From positions 135,175 through 199,174 of the forward strand of contig CAJTVB010000004.1 of the NCBI GenBank assembly GCA_910579755.1: a stretch of DNA of 64,000 nucleotides, read 5' to 3'. Both the position numbers and the translations under genes were made by a program. A model generated the notes under the pieces. The model was not told where the DNA came from and searched no databases. It saw only the letters and a list, made by a program, of their open reading frames with translations. Positions 8,322 through 17,025 of this stretch are shown here, piece by piece. This DNA comes from an uncultured Acetatifactor sp. (GTDB taxonomy: Bacteria > Bacillota > Clostridia > Lachnospirales > Lachnospiraceae). Positions within the stretch are counted from its first letter, which is position 1; each line of letters starts with the position of its first letter.

Positions 8322-9500
8322 ATGTATATTATCGGCGGAGTCATTAAGACCATGGCAGGCGGAGATATTCCGGAGGGATGCATCCGCATTGCAGATGGAA
8401 AGATAAAGGAAATCGGCGGGCGGGATGAGATCGCAGTTCATCCCGCCCCTTGTGAGAGAGTGATCCGGGTAGACGGAGGCGTCATTATGCCCGGAATCAT
8501 AGAAGCCCACTGTCATATGGGTATAACCGAGGAAAAAAAGGGCATGGAGGGAGATGACTGTAATGAGACAGTGGATCCTGTTACGCCCTATCTTCGGGCT
8601 GTGGACGCCATCAATACCATGGACGCGGCGTTTGATGACGCAGTAAGGGCCGGAATCACCGGCGCCATGATCGGACCGGGAAGCTCCAATGTGGCAGGAG
8701 GACAGTTTGCCTTTCTGAAAACCAGGGGACGCCGGGTGGACGATTTGGTGGTGAAGGCCCCGGCGGCCATGAAGGTTGCCTTCGGAGAAAATCCCAAAGT
8801 AAATTATTCCGGCCAGGGGCAGAGCCCGTCTACCAGAATGGCTATTGCGGCCATGCTGAGGAAGGAGCTTATCCGGGCGAAGCAGTACGCGGAAAGGAAG
8901 CGGCAGGCCCGGGAGCAGGGACAGTATTTTGAGGAAGATTTTACTCTGGAATGCTGGCTGCCGGTGCTTCGGAGGGAAATCCCGCTGAAGGCCCATGTAC
9001 ACCGGGTGGACGATATATTTACGGCAGTTCGTATCGCCAAAGAGTTTCATCTGTGCATGACTCTGGATCACTGCTCCGAAGGACATCTGATCGCGGAAGA
9101 GCTGGCGGCGGAGGGCTTTCCGGCCATTGTGGGGCCTGATCTGGCCAGCAGGAATAAGATTGAAGTGCAGAATATGGCTTTTAAGACTGTGGGCATTCTG
9201 AACCGGGCGGGGGTGAAGACGGCCATCACCACGGATCACCCGGTATCTTTGATTCAGTCGCTGCCTTTATGCGCTGGACTGGCGGTAAAATCCGGTCTGC
9301 CCATGGAGGAAGGATATCTGGCCATCACCCGGAATGCGGCGCAGATCTGCGGTGTCTATGACCGGTTGGGAAGCCTGGAGGTGGGAAAGGACGCTGATAT
9401 TGCTATTTTTTCAGGGAATCCTATGGAGGTGTTTACCCGGACCCTTTACACCATTATTGACGGGCAGGTGGTATATGAGGAAGGCGCGGCATCCTGTTGA
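8322..9500 (+). CDS. Metal-dependent amidohydrolase (imidazolonepropionase-like)
   Basis: A 392-residue cytoplasmic enzyme of the amidohydrolase superfamily. The expected metal ligands are in order: H63 and H65 in EAHCHMG, H225 and H227 in KAHVHR, H250 in LDHCSEGH, and the Asp of TTDHP near residue 306. The C-terminus returns to the small beta domain with ADIAIFSGNPME. The family hydrolyses amide or cyclic amide bonds; the substrate cannot be deduced, and the neighbours (SpoIIQ-like, ddl) give no metabolic hint. ATG 8322 follows a GGGGAAAGGAA site. The last codons form the 5' arm of a terminator that also overlaps the next promoter. Confidence 0.82.
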   Translation: MYIIGGVIKTMAGGDIPEGCIRIADGKIKEIGGRDEIAVHPAPCERVIRVDGGVIMPGIIEAHCHMGITEEKKGMEGDDCNETVDPVTPYLRAVDAINTMDAAFDDAVRAGITGAMIGPGSSNVAGGQFAFLKTRGRRVDDLVVKAPAAMKVAFGENPKVNYSGQGQSPSTRMAIAAMLRKELIRAKQYAERKRQAREQGQYFEEDFTLECWLPVLRREIPLKAHVHRVDDIFTAVRIAKEFHLCMTLDHCSEGHLIAEELAAEGFPAIVGPDLASRNKIEVQNMAFKTVGILNRAGVKTAITTDHPVSLIQSLPLCAGLAVKSGLPMEEGYLAITRNAAQICGVYDRLGSLEVGKDADIAIFSGNPMEVFTRTLYTIIDGQVVYEEGAASC

Positions 9501-9519
9501 AAAGCCGCGTTCTTTTTTG
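9485..9519 (+). terminator. Terminator overlapping the amidohydrolase stop
   Basis: CGCGGC (9485-9490, still coding) pairs with GCCGCG (9504-9509), followed by TTCTTTTTT. Confidence 0.75.
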
Positions 9520-9525
9520 TATAAT
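9497..9525 (+). promoter_or_regulatory. Promoter for ddl-murF nested in the terminator
   Basis: TTGAAA (9497-9502), 17-base spacer, TATAAT (9520-9525). The spacer is the 3' arm and T run of the preceding terminator. The 250-base leader from there to ddl (to 9779) shows no gene and no riboswitch that I recognise. Confidence 0.75.
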
Positions 9526-9779
9526 AAAAAACGAAAATAAAAGAAAGGGAAGCTCTGTGTCCTGCATATGCCGGGCCCGCCGCGAATATGCTTCAATAGA
9601 GATTGCCTGAGGCCGCCCGGCAGGATTATGGAGAGGTGTTTGAAATCGCCCGGAATGTGCTATTCAGGGCTGTTGGAAACTACCTGGGGGCGGACAGACT
9701 TATCAGGGAGGAGAAAGCTTGGAAGTAAACATCCAAATTCTGAAGGGATGTCCGCTGAAGCGGTCAAGGAGGTATAGAG

Positions 9780-10802
9780 ATGAAGATTGTTGTACTGGCC
9801 GGAGGGATCAGTGCTGAGAGAGATGTGTCGCTGAGCACCGGAGGAATGATCTACAGAGCGTTGAAGAGTAAAGGGCATCAGGCAGTTTTGCTGGATGTGT
9901 ATCTGGGTTATGAAGGGGAAACAAGGAATATTTTTGAGAGAGATGAGGATTGGTCGGCTCAGGCAGGAGACGTGGGGGAAAAGGCTCCTGATACTGATCA
10001 GATTAGGAAACGCAGGAAGGACGGCGGAAAGGGATTTTTCGGCCCCAATGTGCTGGAAATCTGCAGGGAGGCTGACTGTGTTTTTCTGGCGCTTCACGGG
10101 GGAAGCGGTGAGGATGGCAGGCTCCAGGCCTGCTTTGAGCTTTTGGGGATCCGGTACACAGGGGCAGACCATGTGGGATCGGCCCTGGCCATGGACAAGG
10201 GCATTACCAAGGATATTTTCAAGGCCTGCGGTATTCTGTCCCCTGCGGGAATCCGTATAAAAAGGGGAGAGACGGAGAGAGAGAGGATACCTTTTCCCTG
10301 TGTGGTTAAGGCCTGCTGCAGCGGCTCCAGCGTGGGAGTCTGCATAGCCGGGAACGAGGAGGAATACATAGCGGCAAAGCGGGAAGCCTTTCGGTACGAT
10401 GACGAGGTGATTATTGAACAGTATATTTCCGGTAGAGAGTTTTCTGTGGGTGTGCTGGACGGCCATGCGCTTCCAGTGATTGAAATGGCACCCCTGGAAG
10501 GCTTTTATGACTATAAAAACAAATATCAGGCGGGAGGCGCCGTGGAGACCTGTCCCGCACTGATTTCCCCGGAGCAGACCGGAAAGCTTCAGGCGCTGGC
10601 CGAAAGGGTGTTTCAGGTACTGCGGCTGAAAAATTACGCCAGAATGGATTTCCGAATGAATGAAGCAGGAGATTTTTTCTGTCTGGAGGCCAATACGCTG
10701 CCGGGCATGACTCCCATATCCCTTTTGCCTCAGGAGGCCGCGGCGGCAGGGATGGATTTTCCTGATCTGTGTGAGAGGATCCTGGAGTGTGCCATGAGGT
10801 AA
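9780..10802 (+). CDS. ddl: D-alanine--D-alanine ligase
   Basis: ATP-grasp enzyme that joins two D-alanines for the peptidoglycan stem peptide. The 340 residues include VLAGGISAERDVSLSTG at the N-terminus, LHGGSGEDG near residue 105, ALAMDK, the ligand-binding segment EGFYDYKNKY and the metal-binding end LEANTLPGMTP. A variable insert of about 35 charged residues (near 45-80) lies between the first two strands and is longer than in many Ddl proteins. ATG follows AAGGAGG. It precedes murF, which uses its product, and the two form a cell-wall precursor operon. Confidence 0.95.
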   Translation: MKIVVLAGGISAERDVSLSTGGMIYRALKSKGHQAVLLDVYLGYEGETRNIFERDEDWSAQAGDVGEKAPDTDQIRKRRKDGGKGFFGPNVLEICREADCVFLALHGGSGEDGRLQACFELLGIRYTGADHVGSALAMDKGITKDIFKACGILSPAGIRIKRGETERERIPFPCVVKACCSGSSVGVCIAGNEEEYIAAKREAFRYDDEVIIEQYISGREFSVGVLDGHALPVIEMAPLEGFYDYKNKYQAGGAVETCPALISPEQTGKLQALAERVFQVLRLKNYARMDFRMNEAGDFFCLEANTLPGMTPISLLPQEAAAAGMDFPDLCERILECAMR

Positions 10803-10852
10803 GCAGATGCACGAAAATATCGGAAGCTCAGCCCCAAAGGGCGATGCAGGCT

Positions 10853-10912
10853 CAGGTGCAAATACAGGCGCAGGAGCAGGTGCAAAGACAGGTGCAGGTG
10901 CAAGAGCAAATT
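10853..10912 (+). repeat. Five tandem 12-bp units between ddl and murF
   Basis: Five successive 12-mers match CAGGTGCARRNR with a few changes: 10853, 10865, 10877, 10889 and 10901. They fall in the 143-bp gap between ddl and the preferred murF start. Two of the three forward frames stay open across them: one would read Gln-Val/Gln-Ala pairs in frame with murF, the other Gly-Ala repeats. Confidence 0.75.
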
Positions 10913-10945
10913 CGGAATACTATGTTGTATATGGGAGGTATGGAA

Positions 10946-12373
10946 ATGGATCTGACGATCAGAGAAATAACAGCGGCCTGCAGCGGCAGGCTGATACCAG
11001 GGGAAGGGACAGATATTGACATGTGTGTCAGCGGCGTATCCCTGGATTCCCGGGAGGTGTCAGAGGACGGCGTATTTATCGCCGTTCCGGGGGAGAGAGT
11101 AAACGGACATAAGTTTGTAGGTCAGGTATTTTCAAAAGGAGCTGCTTTGGCGGTGGTTCAGGAAACACCGGAGGAAATACAGTGCAGAACAGGTGAGGAC
11201 GCCAGGGGCTGGAGAAGCCTTCTTTTAGTGCAGGACACTCTCCAGGCCCTGAAGGATATTGCGGAGACCTATCGGAAAAAGCTTTCCATCCCCGTTGTGG
11301 GTATTACAGGAAGTGCCGGAAAAACCAGCACAAAGGAGCTGATTGCCAGTGTTTTGGCAGAAAAATACCGAGTGCTGAAGACAGAGGGGAATTTCAATAA
11401 TGAGATTGGCGTGCCTCTGACACTGCTTCGTATCCGCCGGGATACGGAAGTGGCGGTGGTGGAGATGGGAATCAGCGATTTCGGAGAGATGCATCGGCTG
11501 AGCAAAATGGCAAGGCCCGATATTTGCGTCATAACCAATATCGGACAGAGTCATCTGAAGGATCTGAAGTCCAGAGACGGCATTCTGAAGGCAAAGTCGG
11601 AAATTTTTGACTTCATGGCGCCGAAGGGGGAGATCTGCCTGAATGGCGAGGATGATAAGCTGATTTCGCTGCGGGAGGTGAAGGGACGCCGCCCTCATTT
11701 CTTCGGCCTGGGGGGGAATCCCGGACAGGAGGTAATTGCCGGGGACATTCAAAGTCATGGGCTGTGGGGCAGCGACGCCCTGATCCGGATGCCCGGAAAA
11801 GAGGAAGGCTTTCCGGTCCGCATTCCTCTGCCCGGCAGGCATATGGTGTTGAATGCTGCTGCGGCGGCGTGCGTGGCAGGGCTTCTTGGGCTGACTTGGG
11901 AGCAGATTGCAGAAGGGCTTGCAAAGCTTTCCCCGGTCAGCGGACGGGGAGACCTGCTTCGGCTTTCCCGCTGTACGGTGATCGACGACTGTTACAATGC
12001 CAATCCGGCTTCCATGGAGGCAGCACTGGAGCTGTTGAGCCTGGCGGACACGGAGAAGACGGCTATTCTGGGGGATATGTTCAATCTGGGAGAGAATTCT
12101 CCCGAATACCACAGGCAGGTGGGAATCTGCGCTGCCCGGGCGGGTATCCACAGGATCCTGTGCGTGGGAGAGGAGTCCGGGCACATGTTCCGAGGGGCCT
12201 GTGATCATGGGCAGGAGAGAGGCCGGATCTGGCACTTCCCCACCCTGGAGGCACTGCTGGAGGCGCTGCGTGAAGAACCGGAAAAATATGTGCCCCAGGA
12301 CTGCACCGTGCTGGTAAAGGCCTCCCACGGAATGGAGTTTGCAAGGGTCACAGAGGCGCTGAAGGCACTGTAG
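10946..12373 (+). CDS. murF: UDP-MurNAc-tripeptide--D-Ala-D-Ala ligase
   Basis: Adds D-Ala-D-Ala to UDP-MurNAc-tripeptide in the cytoplasm. The 475 residues carry the Mur ligase N-terminal domain, the P-loop GITGSAGKTSTKE near residue 120, the central motif VVEMGISDFGEMHRL and the C-terminal DDCYNANPASM. The start chosen is ATG 10946, seven bases after GGAGG; the frame is also open back to ATG 10787, overlapping the end of ddl. That alternative would add 53 residues rich in Gln and Val from the tandem repeat, unlike any MurF I know. It follows ddl in the same operon and converges with plsC, four bases away. Confidence 0.94.
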   Translation: MDLTIREITAACSGRLIPGEGTDIDMCVSGVSLDSREVSEDGVFIAVPGERVNGHKFVGQVFSKGAALAVVQETPEEIQCRTGEDARGWRSLLLVQDTLQALKDIAETYRKKLSIPVVGITGSAGKTSTKELIASVLAEKYRVLKTEGNFNNEIGVPLTLLRIRRDTEVAVVEMGISDFGEMHRLSKMARPDICVITNIGQSHLKDLKSRDGILKAKSEIFDFMAPKGEICLNGEDDKLISLREVKGRRPHFFGLGGNPGQEVIAGDIQSHGLWGSDALIRMPGKEEGFPVRIPLPGRHMVLNAAAAACVAGLLGLTWEQIAEGLAKLSPVSGRGDLLRLSRCTVIDDCYNANPASMEAALELLSLADTEKTAILGDMFNLGENSPEYHRQVGICAARAGIHRILCVGEESGHMFRGACDHGQERGRIWHFPTLEALLEALREEPEKYVPQDCTVLVKASHGMEFARVTEALKAL

Positions 12374-12376
12374 CTT

Positions 12377-13123
12377 TCAGCCGCCGATACCATCCTTCAG
12401 CTGGAAATATCGTTGGGAGATAATGCCCTGTACGTAACTGCCCAGGTTTTTCCGGGTTTCTTTGTCCAGTTCTTTTATATATACAGGCTTCTGGAACTCG
12501 ATGACTACGGTGGCCTTTTTGATTTTGGGAAGATGATCCTCAAAGACCTGGGCGGAACCTGTGATCACCATAGGAATTACGGGAACTCCGCCCTTTTCGG
12601 CGATCTTAAAGCTGCCTTCGTGAAAGGGCAGGAAGGTATCGTTCACCTTGTTGCGGGTGCCTTCCGGGAAAATACAGATAGAAATGCCTTTTTTCACCTT
12701 CTCTACGCCCAAAAGAATGGTCTTCAGCCCTTCCTTGATATTTTCTCTGTCCAGAAACAGGCATTGAATATTTGCCATCCAGACATTGAGAAGCGGCCAC
12801 TTTTTCATTTCTTTTTTGGCCACGTAGCCGGTGACGCCTGGGAACAGAGCATAGGTAAGCACAATGTCAAAATAGCTGCGGTGATTGGCAACATAGAGCA
12901 CGGCGGTGTCCCTGGGGATATTTTCCAGCCCCCGGGCCTCCACCCGTGTTCCGGACAGAAAGGTGACACAGCGGAAGCCCCAGCCTACGATAGCCTTGGA
13001 GTGCCGGTCCTTGCGCTCCGGGTTGAACTTTCCTATGATCCACTCTGCGATCATAAGAGGAATCGTCAGGATCAGAAACAGAACCACATAGATCACAACC
13101 AGAATAAATCTTATCATATTCAA
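12377..13123 (-). CDS. plsC: 1-acyl-sn-glycerol-3-phosphate acyltransferase
   Basis: Transfers an acyl chain to the 2-position of lysophosphatidic acid at the membrane. The 248 residues start with a hydrophobic helix (about 4-30). The catalytic NHRSYFD has H81 and D86, and the substrate motif FPEGTR is at 152-157. Length is normal for the family. It faces murF with four bases between their stop codons and no clear terminator hairpin there. No other lipid genes are nearby. Confidence 0.92.
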   Translation of the reverse strand: MNMIRFILVVIYVVLFLILTIPLMIAEWIIGKFNPERKDRHSKAIVGWGFRCVTFLSGTRVEARGLENIPRDTAVLYVANHRSYFDIVLTYALFPGVTGYVAKKEMKKWPLLNVWMANIQCLFLDRENIKEGLKTILLGVEKVKKGISICIFPEGTRNKVNDTFLPFHEGSFKIAEKGGVPVIPMVITGSAQVFEDHLPKIKKATVVIEFQKPVYIKELDKETRKNLGSYVQGIISQRYFQLKDGIGG

Positions 13124-13291
13124 AATCTCCAGTGTATTTTTTCGTTATCCCGATTTTATCATAAAATGAACTCCGTGTACATAAAATATGAAAAAGAAGA
13201 ATATTTGCAGTTGCTGTAAGCCAGGTGCTGCCGCTTGCTTCCTGGAAAGCAAAAAAGCCGGGCTGACAGCAGCCATTTATGCGGGGTTACA

Positions 13292-13720
13292 TTGAAAAAG
13301 AGAGAAAATACAGTGAAAATGGCAATTTGCGTTGTGCTGACAGCCGGGATCATGCTTCTTTTGGCCGGCTGTACATTCTTGAGCGAGGAGAAGGTGAAAT
13401 TGCGGGATTTGGATTTCACGGTACTTGGAGAGGAAATGATACCGGAGGAGCTGAAGGCGGTTCTGGAGGAGAGGAAGAGCCAGCCTTTTCAGATCACTTA
13501 TACGGACAATCAATATCTTTACATATGCATCGGCTATGGGGAACAGGAGACCGGCGGTTACAGCATAGCGGTTGATGCTTTGTATCTGACGGAGACCAAT
13601 ATATGTGCGGGCACCAGTCTTTTGGGGCCGGAGCCTTCGGAAAAGAGCAATAAGACGCCTTCCTACCCTTATATTGTTCTCAAAACGGAATATATGGAGC
13701 AGACAGTATTGTTCGAATGA
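13292..13720 (+). CDS. PrcB-like lipoprotein
   Basis: A 142-residue exported lipoprotein with lipobox LLLAGC (Cys27 from the chosen start). Its C-terminal half resembles the PrcB C-terminal domain known from protease-complex subunits: GEQETGGYSIAV, then LLGP and YPYIVLK. The start is uncertain. TTG 13292 gives a charged n-region (KKRENTVK) typical of lipoprotein signals; GTG 13313 and ATG 13319 are in frame, and none has a strong ribosome site. No protease gene is adjacent. It probably works on the outer face of the membrane in an unknown complex. Confidence 0.6.
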   Translation: MKKRENTVKMAICVVLTAGIMLLLAGCTFLSEEKVKLRDLDFTVLGEEMIPEELKAVLEERKSQPFQITYTDNQYLYICIGYGEQETGGYSIAVDALYLTETNICAGTSLLGPEPSEKSNKTPSYPYIVLKTEYMEQTVLFE

Positions 13721-13828
13721 GGACCTTTGTATTTGAGGCTTTGGGTGAATACTGCTTTATGATTCAACTACGCAGGGTATTGATCTTGACTTAAAATTTA
13801 ATATTATCTTAAGATTGTGTCGGCAAAA

Positions 13829-13857
13829 TTGCATTTTTTCAGTGGTTTTGCTATACT
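13829..13857 (+). promoter_or_regulatory. Extended -10 promoter
   Basis: TGC-TATACT at 13849-13857 is an extended -10 element, with a weak TTGCAT at 13829-13834 and a 17-base spacer. The downstream gene starts 66 bases later. Confidence 0.6.
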
Positions 13858-13922
13858 CTATAAACAGAAGCGGGATGAGAAGAGACGCTTGAGGGTAAAA
13901 TACGAATGAGAGGTATAAATAA

Positions 13923-14459
13923 ATGAGTGCGGGTAAAAAGGTAGAAAAAATACTTTTGGCGGCAGGAATTATAGTTATTATTTTTTTGGCTGTTCTGATT
14001 GTCTGGCAGTCGGACAGAATCGGTGTTTCCAAGGCAGGCCTGGAGAAGGATGCCAGAGAGAAGCAGGAGATAGAGGATGACTGGACGATGGCTCAGGATG
14101 TAAATGAGGATCTTTGTGCCATGCTTTTTTACGATGAAGATCAGGATGAGTATGTGTATTCTGTTTATCTGAGCCATGAAGGCATGTCTTTTGGGTATTT
14201 TTACCGCCAGGGCGGAACCGACGAATATATCGGGGAAAGCGTTAAGGGAATTGTGTATGAGGACAAAGGGATTGCGTTGATGTCCATGAATCATGACAAG
14301 GTGTGCCGGATCCAGGTGGAAAGCCCTGAAGGTGAAAAGAATATCCAGGTGGATCCAGCAAAGCCTTTTGCGCTGGTGCTTCCCTCAGAGTGCGGCGAGA
14401 TCACCATGTATGATGCTTCGGAAAATATAGTGGTGCTGTATGACGCTTACACGGGGTGA
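13923..14459 (+). CDS. Single-pass membrane protein of unknown function
   Basis: A 178-residue protein with a short basic N-terminus, one membrane helix (about 9-29) and an acidic extracellular part of about 145 residues rich in Asp, Glu and Tyr. I recognise no family. ATG 13923 follows GAGAGGT. It has its own promoter and a clear terminator downstream, so it appears to be a single-gene unit. The predicted beta-rich tail could be a small sensor or binding domain, but nothing in the sequence proves that. Confidence 0.6.
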   Translation: MSAGKKVEKILLAAGIIVIIFLAVLIVWQSDRIGVSKAGLEKDAREKQEIEDDWTMAQDVNEDLCAMLFYDEDQDEYVYSVYLSHEGMSFGYFYRQGGTDEYIGESVKGIVYEDKGIALMSMNHDKVCRIQVESPEGEKNIQVDPAKPFALVLPSECGEITMYDASENIVVLYDAYTG

Positions 14460-14510
14460 GAGAAGAGCAGGATAGTGATAATATGAAAGTCTTTATTCAG
14501 GACAGGAAGT

Positions 14511-14552
14511 GGCCGTACAGCTGATGTGGTGATCAGCGGTACGGTCTTTTTC
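14511..14552 (+). terminator. Terminator after the single-pass protein gene
   Basis: GGCCGTACAGCTGAT pairs with ATCAGCGGTACGGTC with minor mismatch, followed by TTTTT at 14547-14551. The interval 14553-14701 to the next terminator shows no gene. Confidence 0.8.
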
Positions 14553-14701
14553 AGGTGACTGGTTTTATGGTCTGCAATTCTTTGACAATATCAGAAATAC
14601 ACAGCCAGAGAACCCAGGGAGATCTGCACGGGACTTATGGGGCTTGTGAAAGCCACAGGACCCAGCACGCAGATGACGAAAGCTATGCAGGCGGAACGCA
14701 G

Positions 14702-14733
14702 TAAAAAACAGTCCCGGGAAATTCGGGACTGTC
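14702..14733 (-). terminator. Terminator of the dnaD-dnaI-prs operon
   Basis: ACAGTCCCG (14708-14716) pairs with CGGGACTGT (14724-14732). On the minus strand the stem is followed by the T run complementary to the As at 14703-14708. Confidence 0.8.
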
Positions 14734-14788
14734 TGAAACAGGCATTGCCAAATATATCATTTGCCGCATCAGCAGTTTGCGCGGATTG

Positions 14789-15973
14789 CTACATCTGGCC
14801 GTTTTTATATTTCGCCACCACATTCTGTATCCGTTCACTGGGATTCAGAAGATCGCTGATAGAAGAGTCATGATTCAGAGTGTCAATAATGTAGGCGATG
14901 TATTTGCTCATGTCACAGTTGACATACCACTTGCGCTGCAGAAGTTCGGGAGTCTGATAGATCACATTGGTGGTCAGAACCCGGTCAATAATGCCGTTTT
15001 CATAAGCGCTGTCGAACTTGTCCAGACCATTGGTGAACAGTCCGAAGGTGGAGCAGACGAAGATTTTTTTTGCCTTGCGCTCTTTCAGCAACGCTGCCAC
15101 CTCCAGGACGCTTTCGCCGGAGGAAATCATATCATCCACAATGACAACATCTTTATCCTCCACGCTGGTGCCCAGAAATTCATGGGCAACAATAGGATTG
15201 CGGCCATTGACAATTGTGGTATAATCGCGTCTCTTATAAAACATTCCCATATCCAGCCCCAGCACGTTGGCCATATAGATGGCCCGGCTCATGCCGCCTT
15301 CATCGGGGCTGATCACCATCATATGAGCGGAATCCAGCTGCAGCTCCTTTTCGTTTCGCAGGAGGCCCTTTATAAACTGATAGGTGGGCTGAACCGTTTC
15401 AAAGCCGTGGAGCGGGATGGCGTTCTGGACTCTGGGATCGTGGGCATCAAAGGTGATAATGTTATCAACACCCATATGCACCAGCTCCTGCAGAGCCAGG
15501 GCACAGTCCAGAGATTCCCTTGCGGTTCTTTTGTGCTGACGGCTTTCATAGAGAAAGGGCATGATCACGGTGATACGCCGCGCCTTTCCGCCTACAGCGG
15601 CAATGATTCTCTTAAGGTCCTGGTAGTGGTCGTCAGGAGACATGTGGTTTTCATGGCCGCACAGAGAGTAAGTCAGGGAATAATTGCATACGTCCACCAA
15701 CAGATACAGATCCGTTCCACGGACGGACTCCAGAATCATTCCTTTTGCCTCGCCGGTGCCGAAACGGGGAACCTTGGCGTTCAGCAGGTAGGAGCTTCGC
15801 TGATAGCCGGAAAAGGCCAGAGAGTCCTTGTGCTCGCTTTCCCTTTCCGCACGCCATTTTACAAGGTATTTGTCTACCTTTTCACACAGGGGCCTGCAGC
15901 CCTCCAGCGCGATCATTCCCAGCGAGCCTACGGGGATTGTCTCCAGATTTCTTTTTTCTTCGCGGTTGCCCAT
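14789..15973 (-). CDS. prs: Ribose-phosphate pyrophosphokinase, long form
   Basis: Makes PRPP from ribose 5-phosphate and ATP for nucleotide, His and Trp synthesis. At 394 residues it is about 75 longer than the usual bacterial enzyme. The PRPP loop VVIVDDMISSGES (276-288) and the helper segment ISPDEGG (221-227) are intact. The canonical ATP-site flag region is divergent: the usual DLH is replaced by FDAHDPRVQ near 175. The extra length is mainly at the N-terminus and in a C-terminal tail. The gene is third in a minus-strand operon after dnaD and the loader gene and ends at a terminator. The role is inferred by homology; altered allosteric control is possible. Confidence 0.85.
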   Translation of the reverse strand: MGNREEKRNLETIPVGSLGMIALEGCRPLCEKVDKYLVKWRAERESEHKDSLAFSGYQRSSYLLNAKVPRFGTGEAKGMILESVRGTDLYLLVDVCNYSLTYSLCGHENHMSPDDHYQDLKRIIAAVGGKARRITVIMPFLYESRQHKRTARESLDCALALQELVHMGVDNIITFDAHDPRVQNAIPLHGFETVQPTYQFIKGLLRNEKELQLDSAHMMVISPDEGGMSRAIYMANVLGLDMGMFYKRRDYTTIVNGRNPIVAHEFLGTSVEDKDVVIVDDMISSGESVLEVAALLKERKAKKIFVCSTFGLFTNGLDKFDSAYENGIIDRVLTTNVIYQTPELLQRKWYVNCDMSKYIAYIIDTLNHDSSISDLLNPSERIQNVVAKYKNGQM

Positions 15974-16023
15974 AAATTTCCTTGCCCTTTCTGTTTTGTA
16001 TAAAAAGTTTTTGCGGCCTGTAA

Positions 16024-17010
16024 TCAGGAGGTGCCTGCAAGCCGTTTTCTACAGATGCGGATGTCGGGTCCTGTCAGCTTACAGAGAGAATAATTGCTGG
16101 TAATCCTGGAAAAGATTCTGTCGGAATACCGGTCCCTGAGTTCAGACAGATTCAGGTTGGTGGAAATAATCGAGGATTTCCTGCGCAGATTGCGTTCGTT
16201 CAGGCAGGCAAAAAGCTGAGAGGTGACAAAATTGTTGGTGACTTCCGTGCCCAGGTCGTCAATAATCAAAAGATCACAGCCATACAAATCCTCGCAGAAG
16301 CCATAGAGAGCTTCTTTTTCCCGGAAATCAAAGGAATAACGTGCCAGAGTCTCAAAGAGACCTGACGAACTGAAATAAATCACCGAACAGCCCTGCTGGA
16401 GCAGTTCTTTTGCGATACAGCCGGACAGGAAGCTTTTTCCGGTACCAACTGTACCATAAAAAAACAAATTCTGGTAGTCCTGCCGAAAGTTTTGAACAAA
16501 TTTCCAGGCCAGCTCCACTGCGGCCCGAAAGTGCTGCAGATCCTCTCCCTGATAATATTCATAAGACAGAGTGGAAAAATTTTCTCTGGCAATCATTTCC
16601 TGTATATTGGACTGAGTATAAAGAAGGGAAATTTCCTTTTGGCGGAAACACCTGCATTTTTCCTGCAGACCATCTTTTCCGGACACATAGCCGGTATCCT
16701 GACAGCAGGAACAGGTGTAAACAGGCTCCAGGTAATCCCTGGGGAAGCAGGCGCTGTCCAAAAGCTCCTTCTGTTTCGAACGGATCCTGATGAGAGAATC
16801 GTGGAGCCGGGTTCGGGCGGAAGAATCTCCGTCCAGCAGCTGCCTTGCCGCGGATACGGAAAGGGTGCTGATGGAGTCTTCCAGTTCCCGGTAGCCGGGA
16901 AGCTTTGCGTATACTTCCTCCCGTCGGGATTCCAGTAAGTGACGATTTTTATCCCGGAGCTTTTCGTAATCTTTAATAATTTCTTCATATTGAAGAGCAT
17001 TCAGTGCCAT
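16024..17010 (-). CDS. DnaC/DnaI-like helicase loader ATPase
   Basis: A 328-residue AAA+ ATPase that should load the replicative helicase. An N-terminal helical region is followed by a cysteine cluster (C100, C102, C103, C119, C121) like the zinc site of DnaI. Walker A GTVGTGKS lies at 186-193 and Walker B LLIIDDLG at 247-254. The C-terminal ISTNLNLSEL carries the sensor region. It starts 15 bases after dnaD on the same strand. Pairing with a DnaD-domain protein matches primosome gene pairs in Firmicutes. The loader role is known from the family and not proven here. Confidence 0.85.
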   Translation of the reverse strand: MALNALQYEEIIKDYEKLRDKNRHLLESRREEVYAKLPGYRELEDSISTLSVSAARQLLDGDSSARTRLHDSLIRIRSKQKELLDSACFPRDYLEPVYTCSCCQDTGYVSGKDGLQEKCRCFRQKEISLLYTQSNIQEMIARENFSTLSYEYYQGEDLQHFRAAVELAWKFVQNFRQDYQNLFFYGTVGTGKSFLSGCIAKELLQQGCSVIYFSSSGLFETLARYSFDFREKEALYGFCEDLYGCDLLIIDDLGTEVTNNFVTSQLFACLNERNLRRKSSIISTNLNLSELRDRYSDRIFSRITSNYSLCKLTGPDIRICRKRLAGTS

Positions 17011-17025
17011 TCGGATTCTCCTTGA

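Noticed and set aside
9568..9777. 69-codon frame upstream of ddl
   Set aside because: No ribosome site, ends within the ddl ribosome-site region, no domain.
10853..10912. CRISPR-like repeats
   Set aside because: Units are 12 bp, directly adjacent, without spacers; no cas genes in the window.
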